DNA of 64,000 bases from an uncultured Clostridia bacterium (lineage in GTDB: Bacteria; Bacillota; Clostridia; Christensenellales; CAG-917). Of this stretch, positions 44,148 through 52,523 are shown one piece after another. The notes under the pieces were generated by a model. That model saw only the letters and a program-made list of their open reading frames with translations, had not been told where the DNA came from and made no database searches. The position numbers and the translations under genes are program-made. Every line of letters begins with the position of its first letter. Positions within the stretch are counted from its first letter, which is position 1. The DNA lies in contig CANPWB010000006.1 in NCBI GenBank assembly GCA_947581925.1, forward strand, positions 1-64,000, in the 5' to 3' direction.

Positions 44148-44396
44148 ATGGCTGAAGAAGTAAAGGCACCGCGTCCTCAAAAGAGAGCGCCCAAAAAGAA
44201 AGTTTGCACCTTCTGCGTTGAGCATATCAATGACATCGACTATAAGGACGTCGCAAAGCTCAGAAGGTATATCACCGAAAAGGGCAAAATTCTGCCCCGT
44301 CGCATGAGCGGCGTTTGCGCAAAGCATCAGCGTCCCCTCGCTATCGCCATCAAGCGCGCGCGTCAAATGGCTCTGCTCCCCTACAAAGCCGACTGA
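44148..44396 (+). CDS. rpsR: 30S ribosomal protein S18
   Basis: 82 residues from the ATG at 44148; a TTG six bases upstream, closer to AAGGAG, is the track's start. [24 protein letters not shown]...[19 protein letters not shown]...[12 protein letters not shown] is unmistakable S18. The C-x-x-C pair and a later Cys/His (CAKH) look like the zinc-type C+ form of the protein. It pairs with S6 on the 30S platform. A terminator closes the operon. Confidence 0.97.
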   Translation: MAEEVKAPRPQKRAPKKKVCTFCVEHINDIDYKDVAKLRRYITEKGKILPRRMSGVCAKHQRPLAIAIKRARQMALLPYKAD

Positions 44397-44420
44397 ACTT
44401 TTAGGGATAACACGTAAAAC

Positions 44421-44454
44421 AAACGGCGCAGCAATTCTACTGTGCCGTTTTTTT
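44421..44454 (+). terminator. Terminator of the rpsF-ssb-rpsR operon
   Basis: AAACGGCGCA-GCAATTCTAC-TGTGCCGTTT followed by TTTT; one G-T pair in the stem. Confidence 0.9.
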
Positions 44455-44499
44455 GTGGCAGACCCGCCCCTCACTGCGTACTATAATCTATCCCGCTTG

Positions 44500-45438
44500 C
44501 TCCGCGGGAGCGCTCGGACAATGCAAACGGCGGCTCGGACATGTGTTACTTTATTAGTCGAGAACCCCCACCACCGCGCGGTAGCGCGGAGCCTCCCCCG
44601 CAACTCGCCCCATAAAACTCGCTCCGCTCCTTTCTATGGGGACCCCAATCAAATATCCCATAAAACTCGCTCCGCAATTTTATGGGGACTCCAATGTTTC
44701 TCAGACGAGCGTTACGTTGAAGGCGAGGTTTACACACTAATAACGGGCTTTTTTCTTTATCCGTTTTGGGTATCGACCTTCGATAGCACCTGTGTAGAAG
44801 TGTAACGTGCGTTTAGGGGGAGGCTCCCGCGAAATTTTCGCGGGTGGTGGGGGTCACTGTTATATAGCGTAACGCTAGATAAAGTATTACGGGGTCCCCG
44901 CAAAGTTACGCAGTGATTTTGTGGGGTGAGAACTTGGGGATTTCTCGACATTGCTCGAAATGACATTATAAATATTCTGTTATGTTGAGCGATTCGGGGT
45001 CCCCGCAAAAATATGAAATGTTTTTGTGGGGTATAAGAAGAAATCCCCCGGTTTTATAATAAAAACTTAAGACAATACGTGACGTAAATATCAAGCTTTC
45101 ACGCAGGAGTTTTGACACTTGCATACAAACCAAAACGCGTGAACGTGTGACTTTCGTCACTAGTTCGCGCGTTTTTAGCTTGGCGTGCAGGGGACGAAAT
45201 CTAAAAAAGCGGGCGACAGCCCGCGTCCCCAAGCGTGAAAATCGCCGAGCCATGACGAGCGTCTTGGAATGACCTCTTGACTTTCTTTCACGCGAGGAAT
45301 CTGCGACAAGCGATATGGGGTCCCCACAAAATTACGAAGTGATTTTGTGGGGTAATTAAGCGCGGAGCGGCGCAGCAGCTTGCGGTGGGCTTTTAGGCAC
45401 CTTACTCCGTAATGGTGCCAAGCCCTAAGCAAATGCAA
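44500..45438. repeat. Repeat mosaic between rpsR and gerAC (families A-E)
   Basis: Inverted family E at about 44560-44610 (CCCCACCACCGCGCGGTAGCGCGGAGCCTCCCCC). Family A units at 44615-44695, 44893-44930, 44995-45036 and 45315-45353. Direct family E at 44815-44880. Family B near 44935-44970. Family D at 45170-45235. Inverted family C at 45358-45440, which runs right up to the gerAC stop codon. No gene is supported between 44397 and 45439. Confidence 0.75.
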
Positions 45439-45439
45439 G

Positions 45440-46594
45440 CTAAGCGGCTTCTTTGACGGTCAATTTCACTTCGGGGGTGAAGGAGAGGGTGGGGAGACAG
45501 TCGCGTTCGAGGGATCTGCCTACGGACTGGTAGGCTTTCGCTTGCAAGCCGAGGAAGTCAATACCTGTCTCGAGGGAGACGGCGAAGAGTTTTTCCATGC
45601 GCGCGGTGAGCTGTTTCCCAAGGGCGGTCGCGGCGTTTTTGATGAGGGGGCTTGCGCCTGTCAATATCTCGTCGCTGTCCACGAATTGATAGTCGAGAAG
45701 GTCCACTTTGAGCTCGATAGAGGCGGAGATCTTGCGCCCCTTTGCGGAATTATTTACACTTTTGTCGAGTATGCGGAACTCGAAAGACGTGCCGTCCTCC
45801 GCGGTGTAGTTGAGAGAGCCGTAGGTCGTGGTGGACAGGTAGATAGAGAGTATTTCGCTGAGCTCGTCGTCGAGGACGCGGCAGTCGCTATGGTCGAATA
45901 CGAGCACCTTGGACATGTCAAATTGATAGTTGCCTTTCAGTTCCTCTTTTTCGTCCTGCGGCTGATCCTCGAGCTTGACGGGGACTATATAGGGGATAGC
46001 GGTCGCCTCGCTGCGCGAGAGGGAGCGGGCGAGCAAGTCCTTTGCGGTCGTCTCGATAAGCCCGTCCGTGCCCTCGTTGTTTACTATGGCGGTCTGCAAA
46101 AAGTAGGGCGAGCTTATGGTCGTGCTTATGCGGGTGGAGAGCATCTCCTTTGGCGGGAGGGAGCCCGTGACGATTATTGCTTGCTCACGCAAAGCGTACA
46201 TCGCGATGAGCGGATATATTGTCTGCATATGGTCGGGCTTGAGCGCCGATTGTGACATAAAGAGAACTTCACAGTGCGCAAGCGATACAATCAAACCCAT
46301 TTTCTGCGAAATGTCGTCCAAAGCGGATGATACGGTGTTGCCTTTCGCGGTGAATACGTCGAAACGCTGTCCGCCCGTCCCGCTGGTGTTGGAGAGCATC
46401 TGTACGGATTGAGTCGTGACCTCGAACTGCCGCGTCTCTTCGTCGAAATCCACCCCGACGCCTACGACTATGGCGGTCTTTGTGAGAGCGGGGGAGTTTA
46501 CGGTGCGCCCGAATATAAGCAGCAGAGCGACTACGAGCAATACGACTACCCACTTTGTGCGCAGGGCGTATGAGGTTACGTTGAACTTTTTCAT
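45440..46594 (-). CDS. gerAC: Spore germination protein GerAC (Ger(x)C family)
   Basis: 384 residues. KTAIVVGVGVDFDEETRQFEVTTQ (about 35-60) corresponds to the family start, and the C-terminal domain to GerAC (KTFAVSLE-type helix near 340; FLGLQAKAYQSVG). It is the C subunit of the inner-membrane nutrient receptor that starts spore germination. Family members are lipoproteins, but the N-terminal hydrophobic stretch (VVVLLVVALLLIFGRTVNS) has no lipobox cysteine, so this one may stay anchored by an uncleaved helix. It overlaps gerAB by four bases. The stop codon lies at the edge of a family C repeat. Confidence 0.88.
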   Translation of the reverse strand: MKKFNVTSYALRTKWVVVLLVVALLLIFGRTVNSPALTKTAIVVGVGVDFDEETRQFEVTTQSVQMLSNTSGTGGQRFDVFTAKGNTVSSALDDISQKMGLIVSLAHCEVLFMSQSALKPDHMQTIYPLIAMYALREQAIIVTGSLPPKEMLSTRISTTISSPYFLQTAIVNNEGTDGLIETTAKDLLARSLSRSEATAIPYIVPVKLEDQPQDEKEELKGNYQFDMSKVLVFDHSDCRVLDDELSEILSIYLSTTTYGSLNYTAEDGTSFEFRILDKSVNNSAKGRKISASIELKVDLLDYQFVDSDEILTGASPLIKNAATALGKQLTARMEKLFAVSLETGIDFLGLQAKAYQSVGRSLERDCLPTLSFTPEVKLTVKEAA

Positions 46595-47841
46595 GAGTCC
46601 TCCTCCGCTTTGAGCGAGCCGCTGTCAAGCGCGTCGAATTGGTTTTCCGCCTGCATTTTGAAACCGTCCATTATGTTGTCGGCGAGGCTGGCAGGAGGCT
46701 CGGGATAGGGCAATTCGCGCGGGACGTATTCGTCGTCGAGACAGTTGTATATGCCCGCGTACTTGTATTTTGCGTACAGCGCCGACGCGAGCATAAATAC
46801 GGGGACGGCTACGGCGAGCGCGCTCAAGGCATAGCCCATTTGCCTCGTGGAAAACTCCGCTACGGACTGCGAGGAAGGCACTACGGCAATTATTATTATC
46901 ACGGCGAGGGGGAAGAATATGACCGCGGGCAGGCGGCTCTCCACGGCGCGGTCGCATGCGGCGGTCGCTCCGAAATAGATGAAGGAGAGGGAGAGTATGG
47001 ATACGGACACCGCGGCGAAGAGGTTTGTCCACTCCATGCGGCCTATCTCCATGGACAGGCGATTGAATCCCGCCATGTGTATGAGCAGGTCGGAGACCAT
47101 GCGCAGAGAGTCGCCGTATGCCGCGACGCCCAGCATTACGGTGATGAGCACGGTCGCGAGCGTGAGCGCTATGCTGCCCGTGATGTAGGGCAGGCGCTTG
47201 TTTTTTACGCGCAAAAACGCGAAGGGTATGGCGTCGCCCAGCCACAGCCCGAAACGCGGCAGATTTTTGAAAAAGTCCACGGGCTCCATTGAGAATATGG
47301 GCAGGTTGCGCCCGAAATCGTGATTGGTATCGAAAAAGACGAGGTTGAATACTATGAGCACGAAAAATACGGGGACCAATATCTCCGTCGTGCGCGCAAT
47401 CGTGCGCGAGCCCTTTATGCCGAGGTATATCGCGGGCGAGAGGAAGAGCAGGTAGAGAAGGGAGGGCTCCACGCCGCCGAAGAGCTCGCGGGCGAGGTAG
47501 GATACGCAATAGCAAAAGTAGAAGGTGCCCTTGAGTATGAGCCATACGCTCGCGAATGCGCAGCATATGCGATAGGGCTTTGACGCCGTGCAGCGGAGCA
47601 GGTCGTCGCCGCGCATGCGCACAAAGGCGAATATAAAGGCGGTCAGCAAAAGCTCTGCCGCGGACATTACTATGAACGCCCAGAGCGTGGAGGAGCCGTA
47701 CTCCCCGCTTATCACGCCCGGCGCCGCGGACAGCTTGAAGGCTATGCCTATCGCAAAGATGAGGAAACCCGCCTGCGAGTTGTACACAGTGCCCGAAGGC
47801 AGGTTTTTGTATATCCCATGTTGTATTTTTACATTTTTCAT
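46591..47841 (-). CDS. gerAB: Spore germination protein GerAB (amino-acid permease-like)
   Basis: 416 residues with about ten membrane segments of the APC/LeuT-like fold. It starts with the typical GTVYNSQAGFLIFAIGIAFK. It is the B subunit, believed to bind the germinant. Family members are about 365 residues; this one has a hydrophilic C-terminal tail of about 45 residues (YPEPPASLADNIMDGFKMQA) facing the cytoplasm. It lies 15 bases after gerAA and overlaps gerAC by ATGA. Confidence 0.9.
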   Translation of the reverse strand: MKNVKIQHGIYKNLPSGTVYNSQAGFLIFAIGIAFKLSAAPGVISGEYGSSTLWAFIVMSAAELLLTAFIFAFVRMRGDDLLRCTASKPYRICCAFASVWLILKGTFYFCYCVSYLARELFGGVEPSLLYLLFLSPAIYLGIKGSRTIARTTEILVPVFFVLIVFNLVFFDTNHDFGRNLPIFSMEPVDFFKNLPRFGLWLGDAIPFAFLRVKNKRLPYITGSIALTLATVLITVMLGVAAYGDSLRMVSDLLIHMAGFNRLSMEIGRMEWTNLFAAVSVSILSLSFIYFGATAACDRAVESRLPAVIFFPLAVIIIIAVVPSSQSVAEFSTRQMGYALSALAVAVPVFMLASALYAKYKYAGIYNCLDDEYVPRELPYPEPPASLADNIMDGFKMQAENQFDALDSGSLKAEEDS

Positions 47842-47856
47842 ATATGCCTCTATGCC

Positions 47857-49287
47857 TCAGTGTTTGCGTATGCGGGTGCGGTTGGCGGTGGGAATGGAGT
47901 AGGGCCTGTCCACCATGGATACGGTGCCGACTTTGAGTACGGCGTCCTGCAGGTCGGGGTTTATGCGCGGAGCGTACGGCGAGAGGTAGGGCGTGCCGAA
48001 GTTGTCAAGGGAGCTCAGATATCCGATTATCACTATCGCCAATATCACCATGCCCACAAAGCCCGTTACCGCGCTTATAAGCAGGAAGAGCAGGCGCAAA
48101 ATGGATATCGTACCCACCTGGTCGGGAACGCAGAATATGCCTATTGCGCTTAAGGCTATGACAAGCACGGACGGCGAGGATATGAGCCCCGACTTGACCG
48201 CTGTATCGCCCAGCACTATCGCGCCTACGACGGACAGGGATATGCCGAGATAGCGCGGCATGCGTATGGACGCTTGATTGAGCACCTCAAATAGCATCAG
48301 CACAATGAGCATCTCTATCGCGGGCGGGAAGGGTATGCCCGTCGTCGCCGCCATGAGCGTCATCAAAAATTTCAGCGGCAACAGCTGCAAATGGAAGGTC
48401 TGCAGCGCGATATACGCCCCGGGGAGCAGTACCGTAAGCAGCGCGCCAATTATGCGGAACATGCGTATCATTGACGCGCGCCAATCCCCGGAATAGTAGT
48501 CGTAGCCGTCTTGCACATCCTCAAAAATGAGATAGGGAAGAGTTATGACGATGGGCGAGCCGTCCACGATTATCGCGACGCGCCCCTCGAGCAGTTTTGC
48601 GCTAACTACGTCCGGCTTTTCCGACGTCCCCGCCTGCAAAAAGAAGGAAGTGCGCTTTGCCTGTACGAAGGACAGCACGTACGCGCTGTCAATCACGCCG
48701 TCTATGTCTATCTTGCTTATTTTTTCATATATCTGCTTTATGACCTGCCTGTCCGCGACGCCGCGTATGTGCAGCACCGCGACGGACGTCGTGGAATATC
48801 TGCCCACTTGAAAAGTGCGTATGACAAGGTCGGGTGTCTTGAGGCGGCGGCGCATCATTGAAAGGTTGGTCTTTATCTCCTCTATGAAACCCTCGCGCGG
48901 TCCTTTGAGCACGCTGGAGGTGGGAGGCTCCGTGATGGAGCGTTTTTCGGGCTTGCGCAGGGAGTAGACGAAGGCGTCCTCCTCGCCGTCTATGAAGAGC
49001 ACGGCGTCCCCTTCCGCGATGGGCCCGGGCGCGCTGATGACGGGCACGGGCACCGCCGTCTCCGAAAAGCATACCGTGCGCTCGAGAGAGTCCGTATACG
49101 GCTTTGGAAACTCGCTCGCCGCGATAAGGGGTTTCAATATGCTTTGTTCAAACAGCTCGCGGTCAATGCCGCCGTCGATATACGCAAACGCCGCGCGCAC
49201 TCCCGCTATGGTCAGTTCGCGTATTTTGAGGTCGTCGCTGAATGAAAACGTCTGCTGCAGTTTTGATATAGCGTCTTTAAGTTCCAC
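47857..49287 (-). CDS. gerAA: Spore germination protein GerAA
   Basis: 476 residues. A soluble N-terminal part of about 240 residues is followed by several membrane segments, as in the GerA family: KRSITEPPTSSVLKGPREGF and NLSMMRRRLKTPDL (about 109-150), GRVAIIVDGSPIVITLP (about 230), FPPAIEMLIVLMLFEVLNQA (about 325) and YLSPYAPRINPDL near the end. It is the A subunit, thought to act as the germinant receptor's channel. The start used is GTG at 49287; no strong ribosome site precedes it, so the exact start is uncertain. It leads the gerAA-AB-AC operon. No sigma-G promoter could be fixed in 49288-49460. Confidence 0.92.
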   Translation of the reverse strand: MELKDAISKLQQTFSFSDDLKIRELTIAGVRAAFAYIDGGIDRELFEQSILKPLIAASEFPKPYTDSLERTVCFSETAVPVPVISAPGPIAEGDAVLFIDGEEDAFVYSLRKPEKRSITEPPTSSVLKGPREGFIEEIKTNLSMMRRRLKTPDLVIRTFQVGRYSTTSVAVLHIRGVADRQVIKQIYEKISKIDIDGVIDSAYVLSFVQAKRTSFFLQAGTSEKPDVVSAKLLEGRVAIIVDGSPIVITLPYLIFEDVQDGYDYYSGDWRASMIRMFRIIGALLTVLLPGAYIALQTFHLQLLPLKFLMTLMAATTGIPFPPAIEMLIVLMLFEVLNQASIRMPRYLGISLSVVGAIVLGDTAVKSGLISSPSVLVIALSAIGIFCVPDQVGTISILRLLFLLISAVTGFVGMVILAIVIIGYLSSLDNFGTPYLSPYAPRINPDLQDAVLKVGTVSMVDRPYSIPTANRTRIRKH

Positions 49288-49466
49288 GTCGACATTATTG
49301 ACAAAACGCGGAGTTTATACGCGAAAATGCGAAGTTAAACGTCGGATATTGCAATTTTCGACAAATTTTTGCAAATATCGGCGCCCTCCGCGTCGCGTCT
49401 GAGCCCGCTTAAGCGCATATCGCTAAAAAAATATCGTTTTGCGGCAAAAAAATTTCCATGTCACTA

Positions 49467-49494
49467 TTGACAAACGCGTATATTATGATAGAAT
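49467..49494 (+). promoter_or_regulatory. Promoter of the glycerophosphodiesterase gene
   Basis: TTGACA at 49467-49472, 16 bases, TAGAAT at 49489-49494. A short hairpin (CTGCACTTTTTCATGCAG) lies in the leader. Confidence 0.6.
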
Positions 49495-49571
49495 AATCTA
49501 TATTAATTTATTGATACGGAATTGCCTGCACTTTTTCATGCAGACATTTTGTATTTAAGGGGGATCTCAAT

Positions 49572-50456
49572 ATGGCAAATGCTTTGAAAAAAGGCACTAA
49601 GATACTCATCGTAGTGCTCGTAGTGTTCGCGGTGCTCGCCGCCGTCGTTTTGGGTGTGGCGTTTGGCGTCATCAACAACATGAAGTTTATGACTTACTCA
49701 AAGTCAAAACTCAATAAACTTGCGGACAATTATCCTTCGCATGAAGTGGGATTCATTGCGCATAGGGGGCTCAGCGTGGAAGAGTATCAAAACACCGTCG
49801 AGGCGTTCAAACGCGCCGCCGCGGACGAAGGCACCTGGGGCATAGAGACGGACATTTGGGCGACAAACGACGATAATTTTGTGTGCATGCACGATAAGGA
49901 TTCCATCGAGGGTATAGATAATGTGCGCAACGTCGATTTAAAGACGGCTACAACGACTCCGCTCAAGGACAATAAGGAAAGATTCGCCGCGTCTTTCGAC
50001 GAATACCTCAAAATATGCAAGGACGCGGGCAAGACAGCTATAATAGAGATAAAGGACAAAGAGATGACAAATGTAGAACTCGACCGCGTTATGGACAAAG
50101 TCAAGGCGAGCGGCGCGCAGTTCAGATACATATCCTTCCACTTTGACAAACTCAAGTATATCCGCAGCAAGCTGACCGTAGATAAGGCGGAGCTGCAACT
50201 CCTCGTGTATCAGTCGATGTTCAACGGCAAGGAGCAGGACGAGGCGATAAAACTCGACATAGACCTCTCGTGCATGTATCAATTCCTCACCAAAAAGACG
50301 GTGGAGAAATTCCACAAAGCGGGTCGCAAGGTGGGTGTCTGGACGGTCAACAGCGCGCGCGACGCAATGTGCTGCATCGCCGACTTGGGCGTGGACTATG
50401 TGACGTCCGACGTGCGTATGGAAAAGGAAATCGCAAGCTATATCGCCAAACTGTAA
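49572..50456 (+). CDS. Membrane-anchored glycerophosphodiester phosphodiesterase
   Basis: 294 residues. One N-terminal membrane segment (ILIVVLVVFAVLAAVVLGVA, about 11-30) holds the enzyme on the outer face of the membrane. The GDPD catalytic residues are present: His64-Arg65 in IAHRG, Glu92 and Asp94 in IETDIW, His107 in CMHD. EIK in IIEIKDKE matches the conserved Glu/Lys strand. It hydrolyses glycerophosphodiesters to glycerol-3-phosphate and an alcohol, from phospholipid or teichoic acid breakdown. It lies a few kilobases from the phosphate-uptake regulon, but no Pho box was seen before it. AGGGGGAT precedes the ATG. Confidence 0.9.
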   Translation: MANALKKGTKILIVVLVVFAVLAAVVLGVAFGVINNMKFMTYSKSKLNKLADNYPSHEVGFIAHRGLSVEEYQNTVEAFKRAAADEGTWGIETDIWATNDDNFVCMHDKDSIEGIDNVRNVDLKTATTTPLKDNKERFAASFDEYLKICKDAGKTAIIEIKDKEMTNVELDRVMDKVKASGAQFRYISFHFDKLKYIRSKLTVDKAELQLLVYQSMFNGKEQDEAIKLDIDLSCMYQFLTKKTVEKFHKAGRKVGVWTVNSARDAMCCIADLGVDYVTSDVRMEKEIASYIAKL

Positions 50457-50645
50457 CGGGCGTATCGCAAGCATCGACAAGGATATCGCGAAACCGTAAC
50501 GGTCATCAAACGCGATCTTAGCGGACTTATCGCGAAAATCAAAAGGCGTATTGCCGTAAAGCGCAATTGCACGGCGAAATAAATGCAATTGCATTTTGAA
50601 GGCGACGGCATACGCCTTTTCGCAAAGCTATAAACGAGGTGAGCG

Positions 50646-51614
50646 ATGAAGGAAAGACTGAGCGATCTTAGCTATAAGGACATTTTTGACGCGCAGTTTA
50701 CGCTGTACGCGGGCAATCCCGTTATAAAAAATTTTGGGTTCAGCTTTGTGGCGGCGGACCCTTCCTTGCTCACGCCGGACTGTTCTCCCACGGGACAGTG
50801 GCACCTGTTTTGCCATACGTTTACGGGGATATACAGGCTTGACAGCGCGGACGGCGTGAATTTTGAAAAGCCGCGCAAGATATGCGGGCGCGCTATGCGT
50901 CCCAACATCAATTTGATAGACGGCAGATATTATCTCTTTTACGAGCGCACCCGCACGCTCATGGGCAACGCGCTCACGCTTTTGGGCGGCAAGTGGAAGT
51001 CGGAGATATATCTCACCGAATCCTGCGACCTCGAGCATTGGACAAGCCCAAAGCTCGTGATAGGGCAGACCCGCCCCTTCGAGAAGGACGAGTACGGGCA
51101 GATGATATCAAATCCGTTTTTGATAAGGGAAGGGGACAAATTCAAACTCTACTACTCCTGCGGGCAGACTTTCATCAAGGATTGCGGATTTACGGAGCCG
51201 AAATACATCAGCTACGCCGAGAGCGAGCGCATAGGGGAGGGCTACGTCTCCCGTCCTGAGCCCATTATAAAGCCAGACCCACAGTCGGAGTATTTCAACT
51301 TGTGCTCGGGCTGTTTGAAGGTTTATAAACTGAGCGACCGCTATATAGGTTTGCAAAACGGCATTTTCCAAAAGGAGGGCAAGAGCCATTCCGCGATATT
51401 GTTGCTCAGCTCCGAGGACGGGGACAATTTCGAGTTTGGCAAAGTGCTGCTGTCAAATCAAATGCAGGGGGACAGCGATTGGATGGCGCAGTACGTGTAC
51501 GCGTCCCACCTCACGTATTTTAATGGGGAACTCAGGCTGTATTTCAACGCGCGCAACACCTCAAACAACCTTAAAGGCAGAGAGGGCATAGGTTTTTGCA
51601 GCGCAAAGCTCTGA
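50646..51614 (+). CDS. Five-bladed beta-propeller glycosidase-like protein (GH43/GH32/GH130 clan)
   Basis: 322 residues with no signal peptide. The blade pattern shows as AADPSLL...WHLFCHTF, RPNINLIDGRYYLFYERTR, LTESCDLEHWTSP, MISNPFLIREGDKFKLYYSC and YVYASHLTYFNGELRLYFNA. The Asp of AADPSL fits the usual first catalytic Asp. It probably acts inside the cell on a small sugar. The exact family cannot be settled by eye. GAGGTGAGC precedes the ATG. It ends before a perfect 42-base palindrome. Confidence 0.7.
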   Translation: MKERLSDLSYKDIFDAQFTLYAGNPVIKNFGFSFVAADPSLLTPDCSPTGQWHLFCHTFTGIYRLDSADGVNFEKPRKICGRAMRPNINLIDGRYYLFYERTRTLMGNALTLLGGKWKSEIYLTESCDLEHWTSPKLVIGQTRPFEKDEYGQMISNPFLIREGDKFKLYYSCGQTFIKDCGFTEPKYISYAESERIGEGYVSRPEPIIKPDPQSEYFNLCSGCLKVYKLSDRYIGLQNGIFQKEGKSHSAILLLSSEDGDNFEFGKVLLSNQMQGDSDWMAQYVYASHLTYFNGELRLYFNARNTSNNLKGREGIGFCSAKL

Positions 51615-51666
51615 ACGCGCATTGATTTTATTAAAGAGCTTTGATTTTCATAAATTTTGCCATGAG

Positions 51667-51708
51667 CAAAATGTCAAACCTGTCTCGCGAGACAGGTTTG
51701 ACATTTTG
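51667..51708. terminator. Perfect 42-base palindrome between convergent genes (probable bidirectional terminator)
   Basis: CAAAATGTCAAACCTGTCTC-G/C-GAGACAGGTTTGACATTTTG: 21-base arms with no mismatch. The ends give AAAA/TTTT on both strands, which fits termination of both flanking genes. It is unusually long and has essentially no loop. Confidence 0.65.
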
Positions 51709-51794
51709 TCTGCAAAACAATATTCATACTTATATTGTTTATAATTTTTCGGGTATAGTCTAAATCAAAGATCGGCGACGCGCGCCAAAGATCA

Positions 51795-52295
51795 TCATGG
51801 TTCTTGAATCGAAAAGAGGGGTACCGCGGCGATTATTGAACCGATCGGCAGAAGATACGCCCCCGCCCCGGCGGAATATTTCATAAGAAAGAAGGGGTTG
51901 GCTGCGTTGGAGTTCATTTCCACCACAAATACAAGCCCGAATATAAAGGCGAACACCGCACAGATAATAAGGGCAAGACCGAGCATACAGCGGAAAATTT
52001 TGTTGATTTTCACAACCAGCGCGTGCAACGCCACAAATGCGCACGCCGCAACCGAAAGTAAAGCCGATGTTAAAGCAAAACCTTGTACGACACCGTTCTT
52101 TATACCCACTTGTATGTCGTTCAGACCTTCGTCAAACAGCCGTATGGTTTTCACCTCTTCATAATGACCCACAATATTCACATCGTCTTCGTATTTGCAT
52201 ACGTACCAGGTGATAAACAGACCCACCACGGCAAGGATAACGCCGGCAATCGATATCAAAAGCAACGCAATTTGTCTGCCTTCCAGTCTCTTCAC
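51795..52295 (-). CDS. Four-span membrane protein of unknown function
   Basis: 166 residues, starting from a GTG with GGGAGG upstream. Membrane segments are near 9-31, 70-95, 100-125 and 132-160. One loop of about 35 residues (CKYEDDVNIVGHYEEVKTIR) faces outside between the first two. No family recognised. It is convergent with the glycosidase and upstream of no clear partner. Confidence 0.6.
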   Translation of the reverse strand: MKRLEGRQIALLLISIAGVILAVVGLFITWYVCKYEDDVNIVGHYEEVKTIRLFDEGLNDIQVGIKNGVVQGFALTSALLSVAACAFVALHALVVKINKIFRCMLGLALIICAVFAFIFGLVFVVEMNSNAANPFFLMKYSAGAGAYLLPIGSIIAAVPLFSIQEP

Positions 52296-52523
52296 GATAA
52301 AACCCTCCCTGAAAATTTATACTCTCATTATAGCTATATCTTTGACAAAAAGTCAATACAGCTTTAAAATTCGTTTTACTTTTCGCCCGATATCTTATGA
52401 TATAAGCGCGGAGGGCGTTATGACAGAAGGAAAAACAAGGGCGGCGACATTGCCTTCATAGCCGCAAGGAGCAAAAGCGCCCTTTCTTGCGTTGCATCAT
52501 GGATATTTCGATTCTAAACATAT

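Noticed and set aside
19135-45439. Insertion sequences as an explanation for the repeats
   Set aside because: No transposase, inverted-terminal-repeat pair or target duplication was seen; the units are short hairpins.
52420-52460. Thirteen-codon ORF (MTEGKTRAATLPS) with a GGAGG site
   Set aside because: Too short to support, with no known leader motif and no downstream gene on that strand within reach.
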